Origin: Mycobacterium dioxanotrophicus
GTDB taxonomy: Bacteria; Actinomycetota; Actinomycetes; Mycobacteriales; Mycobacteriaceae
Reading direction: 5' to 3'
DNA: 64,000 bases
Assembly (NCBI RefSeq): GCF_002157835.1
Contig: NZ_CP020809.1
Coordinates: 5,208,001 to 5,272,000, forward strand
Shown piece after piece: positions 18,050 to 28,300 of the stretch; the stretch's first letter is position 1; each line of letters starts with the position of its first letter. Below the pieces are notes generated by a model. That model made no database searches and was not told the origin of the DNA. It saw nothing but the letters and a program-made list of their open reading frames with translations. Position numbers and translations under genes: made by a program.

Positions 18050-18155
18050 GAAGACCTCCGAGAGGGTTGGTGCGTTCCTAGACAGCTCGCACTTCACTCG
18101 GAGGTCTTCTTCATGTCACCACGCCACGCCGTACCTAACGTCCGTGGTCAGTACA
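17065..18155. mobile_element. IS481-family insertion sequence, complete, 1091 bp
   Basis: Terminal repeats: left TGTACTGACC-6 nt-GTTAGGTACG, right the inverse with the same two 10-bp blocks, so 20 of 26 positions match. The ends are TGT...ACA. It is flanked by direct 6-bp repeats GCTAGT (17059-17064 and 18156-18161). It carries one intact transposase on the minus strand. It separates mrx1 from nudC, which are neighbours in M. tuberculosis. Confidence 0.92.
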
Positions 18156-18161
18156 GCTAGT
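18156..18161. repeat. Target-site duplication, right copy (GCTAGT)
   Basis: Exact copy of the 6 bases preceding the left end of the insertion sequence. Confidence 0.85.
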
Positions 18162-18200
18162 CACCACTCCCCGCGAGCTGTCACCACTCCACGCGAGCAG
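18161..18200. repeat. Two tandem 20-bp units (TCACCACTCCMCGCGAGCWG)
   Basis: TCACCACTCCCCGCGAGCTG is followed directly by TCACCACTCCACGCGAGCAG, two mismatches apart. It lies right of the insertion sequence and downstream of nudC; before the insertion it would have followed the mrx1 stop directly. Confidence 0.8.
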
Positions 18201-18261
18201 ACAGTGCGGTCCGCGACACGCCGGTTTTCCGGTACCGCGATGTCTGTTCGCGGTGAGAAGG

Positions 18262-19188
18262 TCAGTCGAGCGCGGCCCAGGATTCGATGATCTCGCGCGC
18301 GATGGAGATCGAACCCGGCAGCAGCAGCCGCGACGACGATTCGACCGAACTCCAGTCGCCGTGCTCGAGCGCGTGCCGGATCTCGGCCCGGGTGAACCAA
18401 GCGGCCTCGGCGATCTCGCCGTCGTTGAACGCGAACGGCTGCTCGGGATCGCCGATCGCGTGGAAGCCGACCATCAGCGACCGCGGGAACGGCCAGGGTT
18501 GGCTGCCCAGGTACTGCACGTTGGTGACGGTCAGCCCGACCTCCTCGGCGATCTCGCGCACCACGCAACTCTCGAAGGACTCCCCCGCTTCGACGAACCC
18601 GGCGAGGATCGAGAACAACCGCTCGGGCCACACCGCCTGCCGGGCCAGCACGGCCCGGTCGTGGCCGTCGTGCACCAGGCAGATCACCGCCGGGTCGATG
18701 CGGGGGTACTCCTCGTGACCGTTGGCCGCGTTGACCCGAGCCCAGCCCGCCTTGACCGATTTGGTCGCCGCCCCGTCGATCGCGCTGAACCTCGCCTGGT
18801 CATGCCAGTTCAGCAGCGCCGTCGCGGTGGCCACCAGTTGCGCGCTGGTGTCGTCGAACACCGAACCGGCCCGGCGCAGGTCCAGCACCTCGGTTTCGGC
18901 ATCGGGATCCTCGGGTCCCTCGAGCGCGCCCCGCACCGCCCACACATGCCTGCCGTCATAGAGGCGCCCCAGGAACACGGCGTTGTCCGGGGGTCTGTCC
19001 CCGATCGCCGAGGCCTTGCCGAGCACCACCTTGCCCTGGGAGATCAGCACCTGGTTGCGGCGGTCGACCCGCAGCAGCAGGGCGTCGGCCCAGCCGGCGA
19101 TCGCGGCGTCGATGTCGGTGCGCACCATGTCGGCACGGTCGGCACCGACCCGGGACAGCAGAGGGATGTTGCGTAGTTCGAAGTTCAT
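18262..19188 (-). CDS. nudC: NudC, NAD(H) pyrophosphatase (Nudix)
   Basis: 308 residues. The Nudix box GFVEAGESFESCVVREIAEE continues VGL and fits GX5EX7REUXEEXGU. The NudC-specific motif SQPWPFPRS follows directly. It should cleave NAD(H), and NAD-derived adducts, to NMN(H) and AMP. The four-cysteine zinc ribbon of E. coli NudC is missing, as in other mycobacterial NudC. The ATG at 19188 has GGGGGAAG upstream; a TTG just before it is less likely. The IS481 element now separates it from mrx1. Confidence 0.93.
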   Translation of the reverse strand: MNFELRNIPLLSRVGADRADMVRTDIDAAIAGWADALLLRVDRRNQVLISQGKVVLGKASAIGDRPPDNAVFLGRLYDGRHVWAVRGALEGPEDPDAETEVLDLRRAGSVFDDTSAQLVATATALLNWHDQARFSAIDGAATKSVKAGWARVNAANGHEEYPRIDPAVICLVHDGHDRAVLARQAVWPERLFSILAGFVEAGESFESCVVREIAEEVGLTVTNVQYLGSQPWPFPRSLMVGFHAIGDPEQPFAFNDGEIAEAAWFTRAEIRHALEHGDWSSVESSSRLLLPGSISIAREIIESWAALD

Positions 19189-19249
19189 CAACTTCCCCCG
19201 CCGCGGCGCCCGCCCCGCTGATTGTTCCGCGTCGCTTCGCTCGCGTTGG

Positions 19250-20344
19250 TCATCGCTCGGCGTCCGCGCTGCGGATGTACAGCAGCCGGTCGCCGGACTC
19301 CAACGCGTCCACCTCGGGGTCGTCGACGCGCACGAGGCGGCCGCCGCGCACCACGCCGAGCACGATGTCGTGCAGGTGCCGCGGCGAGCCGCCCTCCTCC
19401 TTGGGTTCGACTTCCCGCTCGGCGATCGCGAAGCCCGCGTCAGGCGTCAGCAGATCTTCGACCATCTCCACCACGCTGGGGGTCTGCGTGGCGATACCCA
19501 ACAGCCGGCCCGCGGTCTCCGCGGACACCACCGTCGAGTCCGCGCCGGATTGGCGCAGCAGATGCTGGTTCTCGGCTTCCCGCGCGGCCGCGATGATCTT
19601 GGCGTTGGGGGCCAGCTCGCGCGCCGTCAGGGTCACCAGCACCGCGCTGGCGTCGTTGTCGGTCGCAACGACAATCGATTTGGCGTGATGCGCGCTGGCC
19701 AGCCGCAGAATGTCGGACTTGGTGGCGTCGCCATGGACGGTCACCAGCCCGGCGCTCTTCGCGCGTTCCAACGCGGTGGCGTTCTCGTCGACGACGACGA
19801 TGTCGGCCGGGGCAACCTCGTCACCCACCATGGCCGCCACGGCCGTGCGGCCCTTGGTGCCGTATCCGATCACGACGGTGTGGTTACGCACTCTGCTCCT
19901 CCATCGCTGAATCTTCAGCGCCTGCCGGGACTGCGTGGTCAGGGTTTCCACGGTGGTACCGATGAGAACGATCAGGAACGCCACCCGCAGCGGCGTGATG
20001 ACCAGGACGTTGACCAGCCGCGCCGAATCCGTATAAGGCGTGATGTCGCCGTAGCCCGTCGTCGACAGCGACACCGTCGCGTAGTACAGGCAATCCAGGA
20101 AGGACAGCGGATGGTTCGGATCCGGAAGGCTGTCCACGTCACGGTAGCCGTACCGATCGGCGTAGACGATGAGTACCGCCGCCATCAGGGCGGCCAACGC
20201 GTACACCACGCGCATGGCGATCTTGCGGCCCGGGCTGACGAACGGCTCCGGGATCCGCAGCACGTCGACGAGCGCGGCATCCGGCCGCGAGGTCAGGTTC
20301 TCGTCAATGGCGGCGAGCCTGCGCCGCAGTCTGCCTTTAGCCAC
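19250..20344 (-). CDS. Two-helix K+ channel with RCK (TrkA-N) domain (Rv3200c homologue)
   Basis: 364 residues from GTG. Two transmembrane helices (about 44-62 and 112-132) flank a pore loop with the K+ selectivity filter TTGYGD. A Rossmann RCK domain with VVIGYGTKGRTAV and VVVDENATAL follows, then a TrkA-C-like region at the C-terminus. Predicted ligand-gated potassium channel of the MthK/Kch type at the inner membrane. Nearest upstream gene is divergent (DoxX-like); nudC follows on the same strand after about 60 bp. Confidence 0.93.
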   Translation of the reverse strand: MAKGRLRRRLAAIDENLTSRPDAALVDVLRIPEPFVSPGRKIAMRVVYALAALMAAVLIVYADRYGYRDVDSLPDPNHPLSFLDCLYYATVSLSTTGYGDITPYTDSARLVNVLVITPLRVAFLIVLIGTTVETLTTQSRQALKIQRWRSRVRNHTVVIGYGTKGRTAVAAMVGDEVAPADIVVVDENATALERAKSAGLVTVHGDATKSDILRLASAHHAKSIVVATDNDASAVLVTLTARELAPNAKIIAAAREAENQHLLRQSGADSTVVSAETAGRLLGIATQTPSVVEMVEDLLTPDAGFAIAEREVEPKEEGGSPRHLHDIVLGVVRGGRLVRVDDPEVDALESGDRLLYIRSADAER

Positions 20345-20397
20345 GAGTACCGGTCATGCGGGGATCGATCGGAGCGGACGCACGCCACAATGAAACC

Positions 20398-20787
20398 ATG
20401 ACCACGGCCACACCTCAGCGAACCGCCGCCGCCCGCACCGCCCGGCGACTCGCCGTCATGCTGCTCGGCATGGGCACATTGCATTTCGTCGCCCCCAAAC
20501 CGTTCGACACGATCATCCCCGCGGAGCTGCCCGGCACGCCCCGCTTCTACACCTATGCCTCAGGTGTCGGCGAGTTGGCGACCGGCGCGATGCTCGCCGC
20601 CCCGCGCACCCGGCGGCTGGGCGCGCTCGCGGCCGTGGCGCTGTTCGTCGCGGTGTTCCCCGGCAACCTCAACATGGTGCGACTGTGGTGGGACAAGCCG
20701 TGGCCCATGCGGATCGTCGCGATAGCCCGCCTGCCGCTACAGGTCCCGATGGTCACCACGGCGCTGAAGGTGTACCGCAACTCCTAG
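20398..20787 (+). CDS. DoxX-like small membrane protein
   Basis: 129 residues with four hydrophobic segments. The stretch LGMGTLHFVAPKPFDTIIPA and the LPGTP that follows are typical of the DoxX/YphA-like membrane family, where the role is unclear (links to redox or terminal oxidase function in some members). The start at 20398 is preferred to an upstream ATG that overlaps the divergent promoter region. Not part of the remembered M. tuberculosis gene order; with the next two genes it makes an extra membrane-protein trio before adnB. Confidence 0.75.
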   Translation: MTTATPQRTAAARTARRLAVMLLGMGTLHFVAPKPFDTIIPAELPGTPRFYTYASGVGELATGAMLAAPRTRRLGALAAVALFVAVFPGNLNMVRLWWDKPWPMRIVAIARLPLQVPMVTTALKVYRNS

Positions 20788-20860
20788 TCACGCCGCCGAA
20801 CGAGTTTGGCAAGGCTATCGTTGCTGGCAGCACACAGTTTCGGCGTATATCGTCGCAGCC

Positions 20861-21574
20861 GTGTCGAGTCCCACCCACCCGGCCGAACCTCACGTGGGGT
20901 CCCTCTCGTCGAAGCTGAACTGGCTGCGCGCCGGTGTGCTGGGCGCCAATGACGGAATCGTCTCCACCGCAGGCATCGTCGTCGGTGTGGCCGCCGCCAC
21001 CGTGGAACGCGGGCCGATCCTGACCGCAGGCATCGCGGGCCTTGCCGCGGGCGCGGTGTCGATGGCGCTGGGCGAATACGTCTCGGTGAGCACGCAACGC
21101 GACACCGAACAGGCGCTGCTCACCAAGGAACGCCGCGAGCTACGGGCAGACCCCGCAGCCGAATTGGACGAACTCGCCAGCCTCTACGAGGCCAAAGGAC
21201 TGTCGGCGGCGACGGCACGGACCGTGGCCGAGGAGCTGACAGACCACGACGCCTTCGCCGCGCACGCCGAAGTCGAGTTGGGCATCGACCCCGACGAACT
21301 CACCAATCCCTGGGAAGCGGCGCTGTCCTCAGCGCTGTCGTTCACCGTCGGCGCGCTGCTGCCGTTGCTCGCGATCCTGCTGCCCCCGACGACGTGGCGC
21401 ATCCCCGTCACCGTGGTCGCTGTGCTGCTGGCCTTGATGCTCACCGGCGTCGTGTCGGCGGGCCTGGGCGGCGCACCCAAAGGCCGTGCGGTGTTGCGCA
21501 ACGTGATCGGTGGCGGCCTGGCGTTGGCGATCACCTATGCGATCGGCCATCTGGTCGGCGCCGCGATCACCTGA
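20861..21574 (+). CDS. VIT1/CCC1-family metal (Fe2+/Mn2+) transporter
   Basis: 237 residues from GTG. The N-terminal WLRAGVLGANDGIVSTAGIV and GAVSMALGEYVSVSTQRDTE are the defining VIT1/CCC1 motifs, with acidic and glycine residues that line the metal path. A cytoplasmic helical region rich in Glu/Asp (about 85-145) matches the metal-binding domain between helices 2 and 3. Three more helices close the protein. It would move ferrous iron or manganese across the membrane, usually for detoxification. Probably co-transcribed with the following gene (31-bp gap). Confidence 0.92.
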   Translation: MSSPTHPAEPHVGSLSSKLNWLRAGVLGANDGIVSTAGIVVGVAAATVERGPILTAGIAGLAAGAVSMALGEYVSVSTQRDTEQALLTKERRELRADPAAELDELASLYEAKGLSAATARTVAEELTDHDAFAAHAEVELGIDPDELTNPWEAALSSALSFTVGALLPLLAILLPPTTWRIPVTVVAVLLALMLTGVVSAGLGGAPKGRAVLRNVIGGGLALAITYAIGHLVGAAIT

Positions 21575-21605
21575 GCCCGATATCTCCCATCAGCCAAGGA
21601 GTCCC

Positions 21606-22097
21606 ATGACAGTTATCAACGGCCTGCCGGCGCACGTGCTGTTCGTGCACGCCATCGTGATCCTCGCACCGCTTACCGCGGTGCTGGAGATCATCTGCGC
21701 GTTGTGGGCGGGCGCCCGCAGGGGTCAGCTGGTGTGGGTCACCCTCGTTCTTGCCGTGATCACAACGGTTTTGACGCCCATCACGATCCAGGCCGGCAAC
21801 TGGCTCTACGACCTGCGCCGCAGCCCCGACGCCGTCCTGCAGGAGCACGCCGAGCTGGGCGACACCATGATCTATTTCTCGGTCGCGTTGCTGGTGGTGG
21901 CGCTGGCCCTGGTGGCGCTGCGGTACGCCGAGCGGCGCGACGACACCCGCCGGGTGTTGTACAACGCCATCGTCGCGGTGGTGGCGATCCTGGTCGGTGT
22001 CGCGTCGATCGTGCAGGTCTATCGCATCGGGGACGCCGGGGCCCAGTCGGTGTGGAGCAAAGAGATCGCGCATCTCACCTCGGCCAATCAACGCTAG
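21606..22097 (+). CDS. DUF2231-like four-helix membrane protein
   Basis: 163 residues with four hydrophobic helices; the N-terminal INGLPAHVLFVHAIVILAPL is typical of the DUF2231 family. Perfect Shine-Dalgarno AAGGAGTCCC before ATG 21606 decides the start. Function unknown. It follows the metal transporter and converges on adnB with a 4-bp overlap of the coding ends. Confidence 0.8.
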   Translation: MTVINGLPAHVLFVHAIVILAPLTAVLEIICALWAGARRGQLVWVTLVLAVITTVLTPITIQAGNWLYDLRRSPDAVLQEHAELGDTMIYFSVALLVVALALVALRYAERRDDTRRVLYNAIVAVVAILVGVASIVQVYRIGDAGAQSVWSKEIAHLTSANQR

Positions 22098-25000
22098 GCG
22101 TCTGGGTCTGGGTCTGGCCCTGGGCCGGCCAGCAGCGCAGCCAGTTCTTCGGCGCCGGGCAGGATTTCCGGCCTGACCGTGTGCCCCGACCGCACGTAGT
22201 GAAAGGCCGCGCTGACCGATTCCGGCGGGCAGCCGCGCAGCGCCGCCCAGGCCAGCCGGTAAACCGCGAGCTGGATCGCGGCCTGCTCCTTGGCCTCCGG
22301 AGTGTCCGGCGGCTCACCGGTCTTCCAGTCCACGACCGTGGTGGTGCCGTCGGTGTCGGCGAACACCGCGTCGATGCGGCCGCGCACAACGGTTTTGCCG
22401 ATCACCATGTCGAAGGGCACTTCCACTTCGATCGGCGTGCGGGCGGCCCACGGCGACATCACGAACGCGTCCTGCAGCTCGGCCAGTTCCTCGGCGCAGC
22501 CCCGGCCGACTTCACTGTCCACCGCGCCCGGCAGATCGTCCAGGTCGAACAACCGCTCGGCGTGAAAGAACCGCTGCACCCACTCGTGGAATGCGGTGCC
22601 CAGCAGGGCATGTGGATCCGGACGTTGCGGTAGTCGGCGATGCAGCCGTTGCAGCGCGGCTCGCGGATCCCGGCTGAGTTCGACGAGCGTGCTGACCGAT
22701 ACCTGTCCGGGCAGTTCGGCCGGAGCCGCCTGCGGCTCTCGGTTGCGTTCGGCCAGCAGCGCGTCCACGTCAGCGGCCCAGCCGTCGGTGTCGGTCCCCG
22801 CGTCGAGCTTGCCTGCCATCGCCCGGCCGATGAGCTCGGCACCGCGGAGTACATCGCCGTCCGCACCGGCCTCGGCGGGCCAGATGGCTTCGACTGCCTT
22901 GTTCCGCAACGGGTTCTGCTCACCTGCGGCGGGCTCGGGTGCCCACTGCTCGGTGTCGCCGCACGGACGCCCCTGGGCCGCGGCGTCCTCCAGGATGGCC
23001 TTGATTTCACACAGGAATTCCGACGGCCCCCGCGGCTTGCTCTCGGTGGCACCCCAGTGATGGCCGGAGATCAGCAAGGTGTCCTCGGCGCGGGTGACGG
23101 CGACGTAGAGCAACCGGCGTTCCTCGTCGACCCGCCGCTGCTCAAGTTTGCTCTTGTGGTCGGCAATCTTGTCCGACAGGATCTTTCGATCGTTGACATC
23201 CGAGGTGTCCAACACCGGCACGCCGATCTCGGACACGGTGGCGCGGTCACCGCGCAGCAGCGGCGGCAGGTCCGCGGCGTCGGTGAGCCAGGTACGCGCC
23301 GACGCCGTCGACGGGAACACCCGCGCACTCAGATGCGGAACCGCGACGACCTGCCATTCCAGGCCCTTGGCGGCGTGCACGGTGAGGATCTGCACCCGGT
23401 CGTGTGAGACCGCCAATTCGGCAGGAGCCAGCCCGTTTTCGACCACTGTCGCGGCGTCGAGGTAGGCCAGCAATCCCTCGACCATGGAGCCGGGGCGCCC
23501 GACGTGGTCCGCACCCGAGCGGCCGGCGTAGTCGGCCACCAGGTCGCAGAACGCGTCGAGGTGCTCGGTGCCGGCCCAGCCCGAGGTCACGGGCCGGGCT
23601 GCCCGCGCCTCGGCGTCCAGGCCTGCCACCCGCCGGACCTCGGCGACCAGCTCGGGCAGCGGGTGGCTCAGATGGGCCCGCAGCATCGTCAGTTCCCGGC
23701 CCAACGCCACGATCCGCTGGTAGCCAGCGGCCGAATAGTGCTCGGCCGCACCGGGATCGCAGATGGCGTCGGCCAGGCACGCGGCGTCGGCGTCGGGAGC
23801 TGCCGCAGCGACGATGTCGGCCGGTCCGGGCTCCCCGTGCGGGCGGTCGTCCAGCTCGACCGCTCGGCGCCACAACGCCGCGAGGTCGCTGGCGCCGAAC
23901 CGCCACCGCGGCCCGGTGAGGATGCGCATGACCGCAGGCCCGGCGGTGGGGTCGGCGACCAGCCGCAGCATCGCCACCAGATCGGCCACCTCGGGCACCG
24001 CCAGCAGCCCCGCCACTCCCACCACCTCGACCGGGACCCCGCGGGCCTCCAGCGCTTCGGCCATCGGAGCGGCATCGGCGTTGCGCCGGACCAGAACCGC
24101 AGCCGTCGGTGCCGTCGTCCCGCCTTCGCGAGCCCCGTGGTACCTGCCGGCTATCTGATCGGCCACCCAAGCCCGTTCGGCCGCAACATCGGTCAACAGT
24201 GCACAGCGGATGGTGCCCGGATCGGCACCGGGCCGGGGCAGCAATTCGCGCACCGAGACCGAACGGCGGCGCGCCTCAGCCGAGATGGCATTGGCGACGT
24301 GCAAGGTGCTGGGCGGATTACGCCAGCTGGTCCGCAACTCCAGGCTCGGCGCCGGCGTGCCGTCTGCCAACGGGAAATCGGTGGTGAACCGCGGCAGGTT
24401 GGTGGCCGAGGCGCCCCGCCAGCCGTAGATGGACTGGATCGGATCACCGACGGCCGTCAGCGCCAGCCCGTCGTCGGCTCCGCGACCGAACAACGCCGAC
24501 AACGCAACCCGCTGGGAATGCCCGGTGTCCTGGTATTCATCGAGCAGCACGACGCGGAAGCGTTGCCGCAACTGCTCACCGACCTGCGGGAAACCGGCCG
24601 CCAACCGGGCTGCGGCGGCCATCTGCATGCCGAAGTCCATCACCTTGTCGGTGCGCAGCCGGTGATGCAGCGCATCGATCAGCGGCACCAGCTCGGTGCG
24701 TTCGGTCTGGGTGGCCAGCATGCGCAGCAGCCATTGGCTCGGCCCGCGGTCACGCTGATACGGCCCGGCCGGAAGGGTGTGGACCAGCCGCTCGAGTTCG
24801 GTGTGGGTGTCGCGCAGCTGATCGGTGTCGACGAGATGCTCGGCGAGCGCCCCCGAGAGACGCAGCACCATCGCGGTGACCGCGGCCGGGGTCTTGTCGG
24901 TGTCGAGCCGGCCCGGGTGTGCGCACACCACGTCAAAAGCCAACTGCCACAGCTCGGTTTCGCTGAGCAGCCGGGTGTCCGGCTCGACGGGCAGCAACAG

Positions 25001-25378
25001 GCCATGCTCGCGCAGCAGTGTGCCGGCGAATGCGTGGTAGGTGCTGACGGTGGCGGCTTCGTCGGCGCCCAGGGACAGCGCGAGACCCGCACCGGCCAGC
25101 CGCGCCAGCCGGGTGCGGACCCGGCGCAGCAGCTGCCCGGCGGCCTTGCGGGTGAAGGTCAGCCCCAGCACCTGTGAGGGTGTGGCGTAGCCATTGGCCA
25201 CCAGCCACACCACCCGAGCGGCCATGGTCTCGGTCTTCCCCGCACCCGCACCTGCGATCACGACGAGCGGGCCGGGTGGCGCGGCGATCACCGCGGCCTG
25301 CTCGTCGGTCGGCGCGAAAAGGCCGAGGGCGGAGGACAGTTCGGCCGGGCTGTAGCGGGCCGTCACGGCCGGTGTCAT
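22094..25378 (-). CDS. adnB: AdnB, motor-nuclease subunit of the AdnAB DNA-end resection complex
   Basis: 1094 residues. N-terminal UvrD-like motor with Walker A GAGAGKTETM (K48), motif II VVLLDEYQDTGHSQ, motif III GDPIQSIYGWRGA and motif VI RRLLYVAVTRAEDTLL, all canonical. The C-terminal RecB-type nuclease has VVDWKTGEPP with its metal-binding Asp and catalytic Lys, and QLAVYRLAW. AdnAB is the mycobacterial heterodimeric helicase-nuclease that resects double-strand breaks; AdnB supplies the translocating motor. ATG overlaps the adnA stop (ATGA), so the two are coupled. Confidence 0.96.
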   Translation of the reverse strand: MTPAVTARYSPAELSSALGLFAPTDEQAAVIAAPPGPLVVIAGAGAGKTETMAARVVWLVANGYATPSQVLGLTFTRKAAGQLLRRVRTRLARLAGAGLALSLGADEAATVSTYHAFAGTLLREHGLLLPVEPDTRLLSETELWQLAFDVVCAHPGRLDTDKTPAAVTAMVLRLSGALAEHLVDTDQLRDTHTELERLVHTLPAGPYQRDRGPSQWLLRMLATQTERTELVPLIDALHHRLRTDKVMDFGMQMAAAARLAAGFPQVGEQLRQRFRVVLLDEYQDTGHSQRVALSALFGRGADDGLALTAVGDPIQSIYGWRGASATNLPRFTTDFPLADGTPAPSLELRTSWRNPPSTLHVANAISAEARRRSVSVRELLPRPGADPGTIRCALLTDVAAERAWVADQIAGRYHGAREGGTTAPTAAVLVRRNADAAPMAEALEARGVPVEVVGVAGLLAVPEVADLVAMLRLVADPTAGPAVMRILTGPRWRFGASDLAALWRRAVELDDRPHGEPGPADIVAAAAPDADAACLADAICDPGAAEHYSAAGYQRIVALGRELTMLRAHLSHPLPELVAEVRRVAGLDAEARAARPVTSGWAGTEHLDAFCDLVADYAGRSGADHVGRPGSMVEGLLAYLDAATVVENGLAPAELAVSHDRVQILTVHAAKGLEWQVVAVPHLSARVFPSTASARTWLTDAADLPPLLRGDRATVSEIGVPVLDTSDVNDRKILSDKIADHKSKLEQRRVDEERRLLYVAVTRAEDTLLISGHHWGATESKPRGPSEFLCEIKAILEDAAAQGRPCGDTEQWAPEPAAGEQNPLRNKAVEAIWPAEAGADGDVLRGAELIGRAMAGKLDAGTDTDGWAADVDALLAERNREPQAAPAELPGQVSVSTLVELSRDPRAALQRLHRRLPQRPDPHALLGTAFHEWVQRFFHAERLFDLDDLPGAVDSEVGRGCAEELAELQDAFVMSPWAARTPIEVEVPFDMVIGKTVVRGRIDAVFADTDGTTTVVDWKTGEPPDTPEAKEQAAIQLAVYRLAWAALRGCPPESVSAAFHYVRSGHTVRPEILPGAEELAALLAGPGPDPDPDA

Positions 25379-28300
25379 GACCGCGGCGCCTGTGCCGGGC
25401 AGGCCGAGCGCACCGGGCAGTTCGAGCAGCCGTCGTTGACCCTTGCGAGGAATTGCGGTCCCGCGGTAGCAGCGGCCGCGTCACCGACCGCCGTCAACCA
25501 ATCGGCACGGGTCTGAGGTGTCATCGGATCCTGTTCGCGCACGGTGGCACCCGCCGCACCGGCCTTGCCGAGGTAAACCAGCCGACCTCCGCCGGGCTCG
25601 TCCGGGTCACCGTCAGCTCCGTCGGTCAACAAGCCTGCGGCGACGGCCAACTGGTACATGGCCAGCTGGGCGTGGTTCTTTGCGTTCTCTTTGGTGACCG
25701 GGCTCTTGCCGGTCTTGAGGTCGACGACCACCAGGCGACCGGCCTCGTCACGCTCCAGCCGGTCGAGGCGGCCGCGTACCCGCACCTCGGGCGCCTGATC
25801 CCCGGAGTCGGGATCGGCGGGCCGGATGACCCCCTCGACATCGACCTCGGTGCCCACCTCGGTGAGCTGGCAGCGCGTGTCGGCCCGCCACCGGGTGAAC
25901 GTCTCCAGCATCGCGCGGTGCCGTTCCAGCTCGTTGTCCGAATACCATTTCGCCTCGAAAGGCAGTTGGTCCCAGACCTTTTCGAGCTCATTGACGAGTT
26001 GACTCTCGGTGCGTCCCGACTCGGCGGCCAGGGCGTGCAGCAGCGATCCGACGGTGGAGCGCACATCGCGGCCCGTGCCGCCGCCATGGCGTTCCAAAAG
26101 CCAGCGCAGTGGGCAGTCGCTGAGCATCTGCAGCGTCGAAGGGGACAGCGTCACCGCCTGGTCGGCGCCGGACCACAGCGGTTCGTCGGTCGACAGCGGG
26201 GTCATGGCGTACCAGTCTGCCGGATCGGCGCCTGGCACCCCGGCTTCGGCCAGCCGGGCCAATTGCGTTGCCGCACAAGCACGGGATTCCTCGTCGACCG
26301 CTCCCTCGGGAGCGCACACCACCGCGCGCAGCCGACCTACCAGCGCCGAGGGGGCGAGCACCCGGGGTGCCGCCAGCGGCGGCAGCACCGGTGCGTCGGT
26401 GGCCAGGGCCGCGAGCTCGGTGCAGAACGGCGACGGCAGCAGTGAGCCGTCACCGGCATCGCTGTCCACCGCGGTCACCAGCAGCCGGGTGCGGGCACGG
26501 CCCATCGCGGCCATCAGCAGCCGGCGTTCCTCGGCCAGCAGCGGCGCCCGGGTCGACACCGCGGCGTCGGCCGGCGCGGAGACGCCGTCGAGCACGTCCA
26601 CCAGATGCTGGGTTCCGAGCACGCCGCCGCGGGGAACAGTGTTGGGCCACAAGCCTTCCTGCACACCGGCGATGACGACGAACTCCCACTCCCGGCCCAG
26701 CGCGGCATGGGCGCTCAGGACAGCGACGGCGTCGGGCTGCCGACGCGGGTCGGTGGGTGCGGCCGGTGCCCCGAGCGCCATGACGTGATCGATGAGACCG
26801 CGCAGCGAAGCACCCGCCGTCCGGTTGACGTATCCGTCGGCGATGTCGAACAGCGTCGTCACCGCATCCAGGTCCCGATCTGCCTGCGCACCAAGGGTTC
26901 CGCCGCGCTCGCTGGCCGTCAGCCACCGGCGCTGCAGCCCGCAGGCATGCCAAACATCCCACAGCGTGTGCCGCGGATCGGCTCCGGCGGCCACACTGCG
27001 GTGAGCTGCGGTCAGCACCGCACGCAGCCGCCGCAGCGGGCGCAGCTGTTCGACCGCCAGCCCTCGGGGTTCGGTGTCCACGGCCGCGACGACGAGATCG
27101 CCGAATTCCCGTGGCGGTGCCGAACCGTCGGCGCGGCGCAGCGCACGCCGCAGTTGCCGCAGGCTGACCGGGTCGACGCGTCCGATCGGCCCGGTGAGCA
27201 GAGCCAGCACACTCTCGCCGGTCAGGCGGCCGGTGGCGGCGGCGTCGAGCACCGTGAGCAGCGCGGCGACTGCGGGCTGCTGGGCCACTGGTGGCACCTC
27301 CCCGACCGACTCGACCGGTACCCCGGCACTGGTCAGGGCCCGGGCCAACGCGGTCCCGGCCCGCGGTACCGAGCGGACGATCACGGCCATCTGCGACCAC
27401 GGCACCCCGTCGACGAGGTGGGCACGCCGCAACGCGTCGGCGATCAGCGTGGACTCGGCATGGGTCGATGCGGCCAGCCGCATGGTGACGGCGCCCTCAG
27501 CCGTGGCGTTGCCCAGCATCTCGCGGGTGGGGCCGACGCCTGGAAGCCGTCGTCCGATACCGGCGAGGGCGGTCGCGACCTCCGGGGCGCACCGGTGCGA
27601 CTCGGTCAGCACGATGGTCGCGTCGTCGGCGTCGCCCGCGTCGCGCAACAGCACCGGATCGGCGCCGCGGTAACCGAACACCGCCTGGTCAGGGTCCCCG
27701 GCGATCACGGTCAATCCGGCGCCGGCCCCCAGCACCCGCACCAACAGGGCGGCCTGCGGGTCGAGGTGCTGTGCGTCGTCGACCAGCAGCAAGCTGATCC
27801 GGCCGCGTTCGGCGGCCAGCAGGTCGGCGTCGGTCGCGAGAGCCTCCAACGCCGCGCCGACCAGTTCGGCCGCTCCCAGTGCGGGCACAGTGGCCTGCGG
27901 AGCGGCCATGCCCACCGCCGAGCGCAGCAGCATGATCTGCTCGTAGGCCTGCGCGAACTGCCCGGCGGCCAGCCACTCGGGACGCCGCGCCGACCGCCCG
28001 AGCCGTTGCAACGCAAGCGGATCCACACCACGCTCGGTGCAGCGCGCCATCAGGTCGCGAAGTTCACTGGCGAAACCCGCGGTGCTCAACGCCGGCCACA
28101 ACTGTTCGGGCCAGGAGACACCCGAGTTGGGCCCGTCCTCCAGGTTGCCGGCAAGCAGTTCACGGATGATGCCGTCCTGTTCGGCGCTGGTGATCAGCCG
28201 CGGCGGCGGGTCACCGTTGCGCTGGGCGGCCAACCGCAACACCGCGAAAGCATACGAGTGCACCGTTCGCACCAGTGGCTCACGCACGACGTGCCGCTCC

